Position numbers and translations under genes: made by a program
Assembly: GCA_905233975.1 (NCBI GenBank)
Contig: CAJOGD010000001.1
Coordinates: 41,696 to 86,262, forward strand
Source: an uncultured Alphaproteobacteria bacterium
Lineage (GTDB): Bacteria; Pseudomonadota; Alphaproteobacteria; Rs-D84
Direction: 5' to 3'
Length of the DNA stretch: 44,567 nucleotides
In this document: positions 16,291 to 24,330 of the stretch, piece after piece
Layout of the letters: each line of letters starts with the position of its first letter
Numbering within the stretch: position 1 is the first letter of the stretch
Notes under the pieces: generated by a model
What the model was told of the DNA's origin: nothing
The model's database searches: none
What the model saw: the letters and a program-made list of their open reading frames with translations, nothing else

Positions 16291-17307
16291 TTATACTCCT
16301 ATGAACGCATAAATATTTTCACGCAAAGCATACCATTCACCGGGCACATCATCAAAGACACCCGCATCACGCAATTCCGTTAACCACCTACGTCCGGACA
16401 TAATTTCTTGGTCGGTTTGCAAATAACGAACCTTGCGATAGGCCCAATTTATAAAGCACCACAGAAAATTTTCTGTCCACTTTTTCATTTGATATTCCGT
16501 TGCACAAGATTTGTATTTCAAATACGCGCTTTTTATGCCGATACACAACGATTCCATAATTTTTAATTGCTTGGCCGACAAAAGTATTCCACCAAAGTTT
16601 GGCCGATAGAAATATAATGGCAAATTAACAATCGTTGTCCGCGGATTTTTGAGTATTACCTCACTCCACCATGGAAAATCTTCAAACAAAATACCCTTGA
16701 TAAACGGAATATCCGAAATCAAATCGCGCCGATATAAATTCTTCCAAACCTGACAATGTTTAACAAGCCAACGTCGATTTTTATTAAATGCGTTATGCGT
16801 ATATTCCGTCGCATATTCAAAAATATTGTCGGTGATAACTGTTTTAGTTTTGTCTAACTTATAACGTTTATTTATCGTATGTGGAACAACGTCATCTGTA
16901 CCCAGCCCCAAGAAATGACGCACTTTCAGCAACGGCCGATAATATCTGTCATACGAAAAAGACACAACATCGCTTTTATCGCGTTCGGCAAAATGATAGG
17001 CAAATTCCATAAATTGCGGATGTATAAAATCATCACTATCAACATACATCACATATTTACCCGTCGCATATTCAATTCCCACATTACGCGCATCGGACAG
17101 ACCACCATTTTCTTTATGCACCACAACGAATCGATTATCACGTTCGGCGTATTCATTCAAAATTTTTCCACAATTATCCGGACTACCGTCATCAACACAT
17201 ATCGCCTGCCAATCAGAAAAACTCTGATTTAAAACACTATCCAAACAGCGACGCAGATATTTTTCCACGTTATAAACCGGAATAATCACAGATATTTTTG
17301 GCGCCAT
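16291..17307 (-). CDS. Glycosyltransferase family 2, tandem copy B
   Basis: A 338-residue GT2 enzyme with the standard ISVIIPVYNVEKYL, VDDGSPDNCG, GGLSDARNVG and DSDDFIHP motifs. The acceptor half carries the same GILFEDFPWWSEV block as copy A. The ATG at 17307 was chosen because an AGGTGGG ribosome site lies 4-5 nt upstream; a GTG three codons earlier would fall inside that site. It lies 9 nt after the capsule-type transferase gene and is probably cotranscribed with it. Confidence 0.9.
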   Translation of the reverse strand: MAPKISVIIPVYNVEKYLRRCLDSVLNQSFSDWQAICVDDGSPDNCGKILNEYAERDNRFVVVHKENGGLSDARNVGIEYATGKYVMYVDSDDFIHPQFMEFAYHFAERDKSDVVSFSYDRYYRPLLKVRHFLGLGTDDVVPHTINKRYKLDKTKTVITDNIFEYATEYTHNAFNKNRRWLVKHCQVWKNLYRRDLISDIPFIKGILFEDFPWWSEVILKNPRTTIVNLPLYFYRPNFGGILLSAKQLKIMESLCIGIKSAYLKYKSCATEYQMKKWTENFLWCFINWAYRKVRYLQTDQEIMSGRRWLTELRDAGVFDDVPGEWYALRENIYAFIGV

Positions 17308-17316
17308 ATTACCCAC

Positions 17317-18213
17317 CTACATTTTATTAATCATAACGTCCGCAAATGAACCCCGGGGTATCACCTTATAGTGCTTTGGTGTCGTCTTTTGCCAAAATGT
17401 CTTTGATGTGATTTCATCAAAAATCTTTTTATCAAAAGGTTTATCACCATAATTCCACCAAAGTGCATGCGTTGGGCCCTGGTTAACATGTGGCATTTTT
17501 TCAAAATATTTTATCGCCCGCGGATCATTTTGAATCAAAGTTTTAAACATTAATTGATGCATAAAATAATCAAAAATACTATCTTCACGCATCCAGTAAT
17601 CAATTATCATCGCACGCCACGCGTCCAGCAAATATGCCCCCCGACGCGCACGAATCCAACAGTTTTGCATAAACGAATATTCATAATGCCCGCGACCATA
17701 CATATAAACAAAAAAGTCTTCTTTGATAATCCAATCCGGAATCGGCCCCGTCACAAAACATGTAGAATCCATCCAAATTCCACCATGTTCGTATAATAAT
17801 TCCACACGACAAATATCCGCAAAATGCGCACGCGAAATTTTGCCCGCCCGATATTTATCAATGATTTCTTTCGGCAAAGTAATATAATCAAAAACCGAAT
17901 GTTTATCCAACACAATCAATTCTTGTTTACAGTGCCGACGAATACTGCGAAAACATGCCTTTACTAAATCCGGCGCCACTTCTTCGCCCTGGAGCCAAAT
18001 AGTAAAAATTTTTTCATGCTCGTCATCATGCACAACTGCACGTTCCGAAATAGCCGCCGCGGCCGGCAAATAGCGTTTAAGATATTCCGGGACCAGCCGC
18101 GCAAGAACCGCGGTCCGAACATCGTGCCGATGCGCACGCGACCGCCAAAACCAATTAACAATATGTCCTTGCCATACTGTGCGGGTTTTGGCCCATATTT
18201 TTGCTATATTCAT
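17317..18213 (-). CDS. Capsular polysaccharide synthesis-type glycosyltransferase
   Basis: The 298-residue protein matches the Caps_synth / GT32-like family (PF05704): KIFTIWLQGEEVAPDLV, then ACFRSIRRHCKQ, then HFADICRVELLYEHGGIWMD near 140-160 with the characteristic Asp-Ser-Thr (MDSTCFVTG) of the DXD-like site, and a C-terminal HVNQGPTHALWW. Such enzymes add sugars in capsule and lipooligosaccharide synthesis. The ATG at 18213 was preferred because a GAGG ribosome site lies 5 nt upstream; a longer frame would translate that site. It follows recA on the same strand after 49 nt. Confidence 0.82.
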   Translation of the reverse strand: MNIAKIWAKTRTVWQGHIVNWFWRSRAHRHDVRTAVLARLVPEYLKRYLPAAAAISERAVVHDDEHEKIFTIWLQGEEVAPDLVKACFRSIRRHCKQELIVLDKHSVFDYITLPKEIIDKYRAGKISRAHFADICRVELLYEHGGIWMDSTCFVTGPIPDWIIKEDFFVYMYGRGHYEYSFMQNCWIRARRGAYLLDAWRAMIIDYWMREDSIFDYFMHQLMFKTLIQNDPRAIKYFEKMPHVNQGPTHALWWNYGDKPFDKKIFDEITSKTFWQKTTPKHYKVIPRGSFADVMINKM

Positions 18214-18236
18214 TCCTTCCTCTTTGTTTAATGTAT

Positions 18237-18258
18237 CGGGCGACAAACGCCGCCCGAA
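18237..18258 (-). terminator. Possible hairpin after recA
   Basis: A GC-rich inverted repeat (GGGCG arms, 5-6 bp) lies between the recA stop and the capsule-type transferase start. It lacks a clear T tract, so it may be a weak terminator, an attenuator or an RNA-stabilising hairpin. Confidence 0.4.
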
Positions 18259-18262
18259 TAAT

Positions 18263-19336
18263 TTACTCTTCTGTCACAACTTCATCAGTTTCTTCTGACG
18301 GCCCGGTTGTCATCTCTTCGGCAATACCACCCGCACGCGCCATAATTTTATCAAGCAATTCTTGCTGCGCCTCTGGGTGATCTTTCAACCATTGACGCGC
18401 GTTCGCCTCGCCCTGGCCTATGCGTTCATTATTGTACGAATAGAAACTGCCCGCCTTGTCGATAAAGTCATATTTCACACCCATATCCAAGATTTCACTT
18501 ATGCGCGAAATACCTTCGCCATACATAATTTTGAAATCAACGGTCCGGAAAGGTGGCGCGACTTTATTCTTCACAACCTTGACCCGCGTTTCGTTTCCGA
18601 TAACATTTTCTTTATCTTTGATTGCACCGGTGCGACGAATATCCAAACGAACCGACGCATAGAATTTCAACGCATTACCACCACTGGTTGTTTCGGGGTT
18701 TCCAAACATAACACCAATCTTCATACGAATCTGATTGATAAAGATAAGCAACGTATTACTGCGTGACACCGAACCCGCCAATTTCTTTAATGATTGACTC
18801 ATAAGTCTTGCGGTTGTTCCAACAAAACTATCACCGATGTTGCCTTCCAATTCCGCCTTGGGCACCAGTGCCGCGACCGAATCGATAACCACAACATCAA
18901 CCGCACCGGATTTAATAAGCGTGTCCGCGATTTCCAACGCCTGTTCCCCGGAATCAGGTTGCGATATAATCAGGTTTGCAACATCAACGCCCAACTTTTT
19001 CGCATAACTTGGATCCAGTGCATTTTCCGCATCGATATACGCACACGTGCCACCTTTCTTTTGCGCTTCGGCCACCGCATGCAACGCAAGCGTTGTTTTA
19101 CCCGAACTTTCCGGGCCATAGATTTCAACGATACGCCCGCGCGGATAACCACCAATCCCAAGCGCAATATCCAACCCCAACGACCCCGAAGAAATCGCCT
19201 CTATATTCTGTTGGGAACCATCGCCCATTTTCATAATTGCTTCTTTGCCGAATTGCTTTTGAATTTGTGCAAGTGCCGATTCAAGTGCCGGATTTTTCGC
19301 GCCCGTCGTGGCCGCCGCCGTTTCTTTCTTTGCCAT
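18263..19336 (-). CDS. recA: Recombinase RecA
   Basis: RecA forms filaments on single-stranded DNA for homologous recombination and triggers LexA self-cleavage. The 357-residue protein has Walker A GPESSGKT at 74-81, Walker B-type [17 protein letters not shown], the L2 loop region with [19 protein letters not shown], and an acidic C-terminal tail. Residue 105 in the conserved DAE-H-ALDP segment is Asn, where His is the rule (E. coli His97). The start at 19336 gives the usual MAKKE beginning and has a GGAAG ribosome site; a longer frame adds an unrelated leader. No typical alphaproteobacterial SOS box (GTTC-N7-GTTC) was seen near the promoter. Confidence 0.97.
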   Translation of the reverse strand: MAKKETAAATTGAKNPALESALAQIQKQFGKEAIMKMGDGSQQNIEAISSGSLGLDIALGIGGYPRGRIVEIYGPESSGKTTLALHAVAEAQKKGGTCAYIDAENALDPSYAKKLGVDVANLIISQPDSGEQALEIADTLIKSGAVDVVVIDSVAALVPKAELEGNIGDSFVGTTARLMSQSLKKLAGSVSRSNTLLIFINQIRMKIGVMFGNPETTSGGNALKFYASVRLDIRRTGAIKDKENVIGNETRVKVVKNKVAPPFRTVDFKIMYGEGISRISEILDMGVKYDFIDKAGSFYSYNNERIGQGEANARQWLKDHPEAQQELLDKIMARAGGIAEEMTTGPSEETDEVVTEE

Positions 19337-19361
19337 AATAACTTCCTTTGTTTGCATATGG

Positions 19362-19390
19362 ATAATACAAGCAAAAAAACCACTATGCAA
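19362..19390 (-). promoter_or_regulatory. recA promoter
   Basis: On the minus strand TTGCAT (19385-19390), 17 nt and TATTAT (19362-19367) lie 25 nt before the start codon. Confidence 0.55.
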
Positions 19391-19404
19391 TTTATTTTTT
19401 CATT

Positions 19405-19449
19405 CCCCTTTCCGCCGGAAAAGGGGGGACCGCCGAAAGGCGGTGGGGT
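19405..19449. repeat. GC-rich double palindrome upstream of recA
   Basis: Two adjacent inverted repeats: 405-413/417-426 of this kilobase (CCCCTTTCC arm, one bulge) and 19429-19434/19439-19444 (perfect 6 bp with GAAA loop). Their G/C richness contrasts with the AT-rich promoter beside them. It looks like a dispersed palindromic element. No coding potential is seen in 19391-19503. Confidence 0.5.
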
Positions 19450-19503
19450 ATGGGTATATCACACATCATAAAAATTCGCCATTACGAACATTATAAATTT
19501 TGA

Positions 19504-19725
19504 CTATCTGCCACCAACTTTACCGCGGCAAAATACTTTAAAATCAAAAGTCCCTTCTCGATAAACAGTGACAATAACACAATCGGGGTCAGAACCAGGT
19601 CCAATAACACCCCCCGGGGCCCCCGAACGCAAGAGCCATTGCATTATCGGCATGCTTTCACCCGGTCGCATTAACACCTGTTGCCGAAAGGCAAGCCGAA
19701 CTGAATGTGTGTCACATTTAGTCAT
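19504..19725 (-). CDS. Uncharacterised small protein (73 aa)
   Basis: No family was recognised. The protein is soluble and basic, with no signal peptide: a polar start (MTKCDTHSVRLAFRQQVL), a Gly/Pro-rich turn (GAPGGVIGPGSDPD) and a beta-prone end (CVIVTVYREGTFDFKVFCRG). It contains three cysteines. Support for a real gene comes from its context: a consensus TTGACA promoter, an AAGGAT ribosome site 6 nt before the ATG, and free-standing placement between recA and the MFS gene. It could be lineage-specific. Confidence 0.6.
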   Translation of the reverse strand: MTKCDTHSVRLAFRQQVLMRPGESMPIMQWLLRSGAPGGVIGPGSDPDCVIVTVYREGTFDFKVFCRGKVGGR

Positions 19726-19753
19726 TTATTATCCTTATTTATTTGACACATTA

Positions 19754-19781
19754 ATCCTAGGTGTTCTTTGTTATTTGTCAA
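19754..19781 (-). promoter_or_regulatory. Promoter of the 73-aa gene
   Basis: TTGACA (19776-19781, minus strand), 16 nt and TAGGAT (19754-19759). The -35 hexamer also forms an inverted repeat with a TGTCAA located just downstream (minus-strand sense), a possible operator. Confidence 0.5.
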
Positions 19782-19800
19782 CACAAAATTATCACTAAAC

Positions 19801-19816
19801 ACTAGCCACTAACACT
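19801..19816. repeat. Short direct repeat, copy 1
   Basis: Sixteen bases identical to 24331-24346, within a longer similar context. This copy spans the last codons and stop of the MFS gene, encoding its final residues. The other copy lies just beyond the yebC stop. Confidence 0.5.
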
Positions 19817-21001
19817 CTTTTTCTTTCCAATCAAAACCAACACCGAAAGCACGCCTATTGCGGCCGTCACCCACCAAACCGCGGCCGTTGTTCCGAACGC
19901 CGCGATACAGGCTGCACCAATGCCGGGCGCAATCACACTTGGCAAATTGCAACTTGTGCGGAAAACACCATAAAACTTTGTTTGTTGTGTTGGTTTTGTG
20001 CCATCAAAGAACAGCAAATCATGCACCGGTTCCATCAGGGCGCCGGAAATCTGCCACAACACAAATATGGCAAGCAGTGGAAATCCGCCCGCAAATGTCG
20101 CCCAAACCGAAAACGCCGCAAACGACCCGAACCCCAGGACCAGCCAAATACTTTTCCCATATCGCCGCACCAGGTGCCCCATAATTTCGGATAAAATCAA
20201 ATACGGCACGATACCGAAACTTAATACCAGCCCCAATGTATCCTTGGTAAATCCGGCCTCTATCACCATAATCGGCACATACAAAAGACGCATCGCACGC
20301 AACGAATAATAACCAAAGTTCACGATATACGCGCGCTTCATCCCAGGCGTTCTAAAAAATTCCATCATATTACGCCAAAGCGCCCTAACCGTCCGCCGCG
20401 GACTGACCGGCTTTATAACTTTGTCTTCTTGGGTCAAATGGAAATACTTAAAGAAAATCCACGCACCCAAATAAATCGCCGACGATAGGAAAAACGCAGA
20501 CCGATTACCAAAACGTGTTGCGACCATTACCGCCAACATTGGCGCAAACAGCGCACCGATATTCATCCACAAATGAAAGCGTGAATTTAATCGCGCCATA
20601 CCAACATCGCGCGAAAAGTCCGACATAAAAAGTGGTATCAACATAGCGCTCAGCGTGATCGCAAAACCACTGGTATAATCCAAAACTATAAACGTTCGCG
20701 GCAACACCGAAAAGCCCATCATCGCATAGCACGCAACAAGCATTAGCAAAGAAAAATAGAAAACTTTGACCTTGGAAAACTGGCGAAAAATTTCATGTGC
20801 GAACAATGCGACAATCATACAGAACACCGAATAAATCGCGACATAGACACCAACAACCGCGGAATTCATAAAAATTTCGAGTATAACAAGTGAATAAACG
20901 GCATTATAAATACCATCGGCAAACCCGGTAAAAATCCCAAGATTCGCGAACGAAAAACCGCTAAGCGAACTGCGCATAGAAATATATTTATCTTTGGCCA
21001 T
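19802..21001 (-). CDS. Major facilitator superfamily transporter
   Basis: The 399-residue protein has about twelve hydrophobic helices and belongs to MFS. A polar loop after helix 4 contains DVGMARLNSRFHLWMNIGALFAP, resembling the cytoplasmic-loop and helix-5 region of MFS_1 drug or sugar transporters. A basic central loop (VSPRRTVRALWRNMMEFFRTPGMKR) separates the two halves. The substrate cannot be inferred. The start at 21001 (MAKDKYISMRSS) was preferred because AGGT lies close upstream; a longer frame adds 18 residues. The last four codons lie in a short dispersed repeat, so the native C-terminus may have been altered. Confidence 0.85.
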   Translation of the reverse strand: MAKDKYISMRSSLSGFSFANLGIFTGFADGIYNAVYSLVILEIFMNSAVVGVYVAIYSVFCMIVALFAHEIFRQFSKVKVFYFSLLMLVACYAMMGFSVLPRTFIVLDYTSGFAITLSAMLIPLFMSDFSRDVGMARLNSRFHLWMNIGALFAPMLAVMVATRFGNRSAFFLSSAIYLGAWIFFKYFHLTQEDKVIKPVSPRRTVRALWRNMMEFFRTPGMKRAYIVNFGYYSLRAMRLLYVPIMVIEAGFTKDTLGLVLSFGIVPYLILSEIMGHLVRRYGKSIWLVLGFGSFAAFSVWATFAGGFPLLAIFVLWQISGALMEPVHDLLFFDGTKPTQQTKFYGVFRTSCNLPSVIAPGIGAACIAAFGTTAAVWWVTAAIGVLSVLVLIGKKKSVSG

Positions 21002-21065
21002 GGACCTACATTCTCCCCATCGGATAAATATATCACAAAAAAGACCGAATCGCAAAACCCAACCA

Positions 21066-21089
21066 AAAACGCACCTTTCGGTGCGTTTT
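21066..21089 (-). terminator. secB terminator
   Basis: A perfect 10-bp stem (21066-21075 with 21080-21089) lies directly after the secB stop; on the minus strand it is followed by a T-rich tract. Confidence 0.85.
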
Positions 21090-21091
21090 GA

Positions 21092-21532
21092 CTATTTCGC
21101 TTCCGGTTGCTTTTGATTCCGCTTTTCATACAAATCTGCGAAATCAACCATCTGCATTGCGAACGGCGGGAATCCGGATTCGGCCGTAAGTCTTGTGACC
21201 AAACTGCGCACCGCCGGGAACAACAACGCCGGCACATCAATCAACAGTGTCCGTTTTTTCTGTTCTTCGTCTTTTTCTTCTTCCATTTGAACAAGACCGG
21301 AATACGTCGCCTCTATCAAGAAAATAGATTTAGAATCGGCCTTTAACTTTGAATGAATTTTTGTAATCAAATCAACCATAAACAGATTCTTTTCCGAACC
21401 TTTGACCTGCATATCAATATTGATTTCCAATTCCGCCTGGCCATTATCCTGTTTAAAGAATAAATCCGGCACATTTGGGCTTTCGAAAGAAATGTCTTTT
21501 AAAAATTGAGATATAATATTGAACTTTGCCAT
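21092..21532 (-). CDS. secB: Protein-export chaperone SecB
   Basis: SecB holds preproteins unfolded and delivers them to SecA. The 146-residue protein shows the family beta-sheet pattern and the segments DISFESPNVP near 12-21, VLLxIDVPALLFPAVRS-like (IDVPALLFPAVRSLV) near 105, and SGFPPFAMQMVDFADLY near 125-140, the last being the SecA-contacting, highly conserved C-terminal part. The start at 21532 has an AAGGAG ribosome site 7 nt upstream. The protein is consistent with the secreted proteins and lipoproteins nearby. Confidence 0.94.
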   Translation of the reverse strand: MAKFNIISQFLKDISFESPNVPDLFFKQDNGQAELEINIDMQVKGSEKNLFMVDLITKIHSKLKADSKSIFLIEATYSGLVQMEEEKDEEQKKRTLLIDVPALLFPAVRSLVTRLTAESGFPPFAMQMVDFADLYEKRNQKQPEAK

Positions 21533-21567
21533 GCGATTGCTCCTTTTTTTATGACTCGTTTTATGAT

Positions 21568-21595
21568 AATATAGCACGTAGGGGACATTTTACAA
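21568..21595 (-). promoter_or_regulatory. secB promoter
   Basis: On the minus strand TTGTAA (21590-21595), 16 nt and TATATT (21568-21573) precede secB by 36 nt. No equally good promoter for the divergent mltA was found. Confidence 0.5.
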
Positions 21596-21612
21596 GTGGG
21601 GGAATAAAAAAA

Positions 21613-22716
21613 ATGACAACAAACATTATTAAATTGGTAAAGCGGGGAATATTGGTGGTTATCGCGGGCGCGGTGCTTGCGTCTTGCGATGTTTCAACGC
21701 CAACACATACGGGCGACGATTCAACAATTCCGTCCGAAAATCTTAAAAAAGTTTCATATTCGGACCTGCCCGGGTGGCGGGACGACGACGTTCGATATGC
21801 GCTTCAGGCATTTCGCAATTCGTGCAAGGCCAAAATTCACTACACCGGCCGCGTGATACCCGACCGCGCACTGTTCGAAGAAAAATGCAACATGCTGCCC
21901 AGTGCCAGTGCCGACAACGAAACCGTTCGCGCATGGTTTGAATCACACTTTCAACCATATAAAATATATAATGATAATGGAACCACGCGTGGCACATTTA
22001 CCGGATACTATTCGCCGATAATCCCGGCATGCCGCAAGAAAACCGCTGAATGCAACGAACCACTTATGGGCGTTCCGGCAAACGGACAAAACTTTCGTGG
22101 CGTGCCAAAGGAAAAAATTGTAAAAGACAAAATTGGGCGCGTCCTTTATTGGGCAAACATTGTCGATGTGCAAAACATTCAAATCCAAGGCAGTGGTATG
22201 TTAAAACTTGATGACGGCAAAATGGTGAAACTAAACTTTGCCGCCGTAAACGACATGCCGTTTAAATCGATTGGCGAACAATTACGCAAACGCGGCATAA
22301 AACCCGAAGGGGGATATTCGGCGGACGCGGTTTGGACGCACCTAAAGAAAAATCCGAAACTTGCACGCGAAGTGATTTATAACAATCCGCGCTATGTTTA
22401 TTTCTATGAATCGGTACCGCCGGACGTAATCGGAAAACTTGGGACACCGCTTTCGAAAATACGCAGCATCGCGATGGACGATTCGCTCTATACGTTGGGT
22501 TTGCCCGTATACATCGATACGAACCTTTCGAACGGACAAAAATTTAGACGCCTTATGATTGCCCAAGATACCGGCAGTGCGATACGCGGTTTCGTGCGCG
22601 CCGACATATTCTTTGGCAAAGGCGACGAAGCGTATCAATATGCCCATGGCCAACATTCCCAGGGCGAAATGTATATCCTGATGCCAAAAGAATATATCTA
22701 TGTCAAACCAAAATAA
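21613..22716 (+). CDS. mltA: Membrane-bound lytic murein transglycosylase A
   Basis: MltA cleaves peptidoglycan glycan strands with formation of 1,6-anhydro-muramic acid. The 367-residue precursor has a lipoprotein signal ending in VLASC (acylated Cys at about residue 25), a MltA domain with TFTGYYSPIIPA near 135, and a C-terminal 3D domain with MIAQDTGSAIRGFVRADIFFG near 320-340, containing the conserved catalytic Asp residues, and ending HSQGEMYILMPK. A GGGGGAA ribosome site precedes the ATG. Its end overlaps dciA by 17 nt. Confidence 0.93.
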   Translation: MTTNIIKLVKRGILVVIAGAVLASCDVSTPTHTGDDSTIPSENLKKVSYSDLPGWRDDDVRYALQAFRNSCKAKIHYTGRVIPDRALFEEKCNMLPSASADNETVRAWFESHFQPYKIYNDNGTTRGTFTGYYSPIIPACRKKTAECNEPLMGVPANGQNFRGVPKEKIVKDKIGRVLYWANIVDVQNIQIQGSGMLKLDDGKMVKLNFAAVNDMPFKSIGEQLRKRGIKPEGGYSADAVWTHLKKNPKLAREVIYNNPRYVYFYESVPPDVIGKLGTPLSKIRSIAMDDSLYTLGLPVYIDTNLSNGQKFRRLMIAQDTGSAIRGFVRADIFFGKGDEAYQYAHGQHSQGEMYILMPKEYIYVKPK

Positions 22717-23032
22717 AAACGATTTTTCCAAACGCACAAAACGCCCACAAACCATTGCGGGCGCGCTTGGGGGACTGATGAAGATTTTTGGTGTGCGTGC
22801 ATCGGATTCCGATTTGGTGGCGCGCTGGCCGGAAATAATCGGCGATGAAATTTCGAACCTTGCCGACATCTGTGCGGTAAAAAAATTGCGCGACGGAACA
22901 TATAATATCGTCTTACGCCCGCGGAATCCGGCGTATACATTAAATTTGTCTTATATGATTCCGGACATAACGAAAAAGATAAATAAATATTTTGGCGCGA
23001 CATGCGTCGGCAAAATAAGTTTCAGGAAATAA
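22700..23032 (+). CDS. dciA: DUF721 protein, DciA-like helicase loader
   Basis: DciA proteins (DUF721) help load the replicative helicase DnaB in bacteria that lack DnaC or DnaI. The 110-residue protein has the hallmark VARWPEIIGDEISNLA near 41-56, followed by a beta-rich half with LRDGTYNIVLRPRNPAYTLNL and an amphipathic end. The basic N-terminus (KRTKRPQTIAGALGG) is typical too. It starts inside the last codons of mltA and ends 4 nt before ruvC, so it belongs to the mltA-dciA-ruvC unit. DUF721 family membership is firm; the loader role follows from the family. Confidence 0.82.
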   Translation: MSNQNKNDFSKRTKRPQTIAGALGGLMKIFGVRASDSDLVARWPEIIGDEISNLADICAVKKLRDGTYNIVLRPRNPAYTLNLSYMIPDITKKINKYFGATCVGKISFRK

Positions 23033-23036
23033 CAAA

Positions 23037-23528
23037 ATGACGAAACGAATACTCGGCATTGACCCCGGACTTTTACATACAGGTTGGGCAATCATCGATA
23101 CAAACGACAACGAAAGAAAATACGTGGCCAGTGGTGTGATTTTGCCGAAAAAGACCGGCACCCTGCCCGAACGACTTGCGATTATATTTAACGGCGTCAC
23201 AAAACTTTGCGAAACATTCGAACCGAACGAATGCAGCATGGAAATCACATTCGTGAACAAAAACCCGACGACGACACTAATACTGGGACACGCGCGCGCG
23301 GCGGCAATGGTCGCGGTGTCTGTGCGTGATATTCCGGTATTCGAATACGAACCAAATAAAGTAAAAAAGATTCTAACCGGTGCGGGCCATGCGGACAAAA
23401 CCGCGGTTGACAAAATGGTGCGAATACTGTTGCCGGTGGCCACACCAAAAACGCCGGACGAAAGCGACGCCATCGCAATCGCCCTGTGCCACGCCAACAC
23501 AACACGATTTGAAAAGTTTATAAAATAA
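23037..23528 (+). CDS. ruvC: Holliday junction endonuclease RuvC
   Basis: RuvC resolves Holliday junctions by symmetric nicking, within the RuvABC complex. The 163-residue protein has the RNase H-like acidic site: Asp9 (LGIDPG), Glu69 (SMEITFVN), and Asp141 with Asp144 (PDESDAIAIALCHANT). The segment ILGHARAAAM matches the conserved LGxARG-like helix, and VKKILTGAGHADKTAVDKMV the usual KxxxtGxGxAxKxqV block. It lies 4 nt after dciA. Unlike the common ruvC-ruvA-ruvB operon, ruvA is 1.6 kb away behind other genes. Confidence 0.95.
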   Translation: MTKRILGIDPGLLHTGWAIIDTNDNERKYVASGVILPKKTGTLPERLAIIFNGVTKLCETFEPNECSMEITFVNKNPTTTLILGHARAAAMVAVSVRDIPVFEYEPNKVKKILTGAGHADKTAVDKMVRILLPVATPKTPDESDAIAIALCHANTTRFEKFIK

Positions 23529-23539
23529 CGGGGCATACC

Positions 23540-24106
23540 ATGTCAGAATTTATTAATCCAGAAGAAATTATTGTTGATGATTTTATTCTTAAACAAATTC
23601 CAGGCACACCGAAATTTGCGAAAGAAATTTACGACATATTCACAACCGATTCGGACACATTCAAACACTGGTTCGAAGGCGGCATGTGGAAATCGGTTGA
23701 TGAAGTGGAAAAATATTATCAAGACAAATTGCAAAACAACAACCCACGATTGAAATATGCCATGTACGGTATTTTCAAAAACAATGAACTTTTGGGCGAA
23801 ATCGGTCTTTCCGCCATAGACACAAAAAATCAGACCGGCAAAATTGGTTATTGGCTTAAAAAATCCGCACGCGGACGGGGAATCCTGGATAAATTGATAC
23901 CGGCAATAGAAAATCTTGGATTTGAAAAATTTAATTTGCGAAAAATAAATATCTTGTGCGACGACGACAATATCGCGTCACGCAAACACGCCGAGAAAAA
24001 TGGATACAAACTCGAAGGCATTCAACGCGAATGCAAACTATGGCCGGACGGTTCCATACATAGCACCGCGATGTTCGGGAAATTAAAATCTGAATACAAA
24101 AAATAA
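23540..24106 (+). CDS. GNAT N-acetyltransferase, RimJ/RimL-like
   Basis: The 188-residue protein is a GNAT-fold acetyltransferase using acetyl-CoA. The signature is GEIGLSAIDTKNQTGKIGYW near 90-110 followed by the acetyl-CoA loop KKSARGRGILDKLI, then LRKINILCDDDNIASRKHAEKNGYK, which matches the RimJ/RimL subgroup that acetylates ribosomal proteins or small substrates. The substrate is not predictable. It follows ruvC by 11 nt with a modest GGGG ribosome site and ends at the edge of a repeat-rich spacer. Confidence 0.85.
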   Translation: MSEFINPEEIIVDDFILKQIPGTPKFAKEIYDIFTTDSDTFKHWFEGGMWKSVDEVEKYYQDKLQNNNPRLKYAMYGIFKNNELLGEIGLSAIDTKNQTGKIGYWLKKSARGRGILDKLIPAIENLGFEKFNLRKINILCDDDNIASRKHAEKNGYKLEGIQRECKLWPDGSIHSTAMFGKLKSEYKK

Positions 24107-24159
24107 AATAAGGGTGCTAATATACCCGCACAACATCACCAAATTCGGTGATAAAATTG

Positions 24160-24297
24160 GCGACACCTCCCGGTGTTTCACACCGGACTCCTCTGGCCAG
24201 AGGAGAACTTTGCTCTCGTTCCACCGCGGCCCCGGGTTCCCCTCTGGCCAGAGGGATGCCATCGCTGTAGCGAAGCGTAAGCGTGGCGGGGTGTCGC
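24160..24297. repeat. Large palindromic repeat element
   Basis: The spacer between the acetyltransferase gene and yebC holds a compact element whose ends are an 8-bp inverted repeat (24160-24167 with 24290-24297). Inside are a 6-bp stem (24170-24175/24181-24186), an 18-bp perfect palindrome around CTGGCCAG (24188-24205), a 16-bp palindrome with the same core (24240-24255) and a small stem at 24263-24272. No ORF of substance fits. It resembles non-autonomous palindromic elements (REP/MITE-like). Confidence 0.65.
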
Positions 24298-24322
24298 AAA
24301 AAAACGCGGGGCGTTGCCCCGC
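24298..24322 (-). terminator. yebC terminator
   Basis: A perfect 7-bp GC stem (24306-24312 with 24316-24322, GTT loop) followed on the minus strand by seven T (A run 24298-24304). Confidence 0.8.
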
Positions 24323-24330
24323 ACACTAGC

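Noticed and set aside
19337..19500. SOS box for recA
   Set aside because: A GTTC-N7-GTTC or similar motif was looked for on both strands; only partial matches such as GTTCGTAATGGCGAA were found.
21533..21612. Promoter for mltA interlocked with that of secB
   Set aside because: A TATGAT (21562-21567) is present, but the nearest -35-like TTGCTC would need a 19-nt spacer, so I did not count it among the overlapping promoter pairs.
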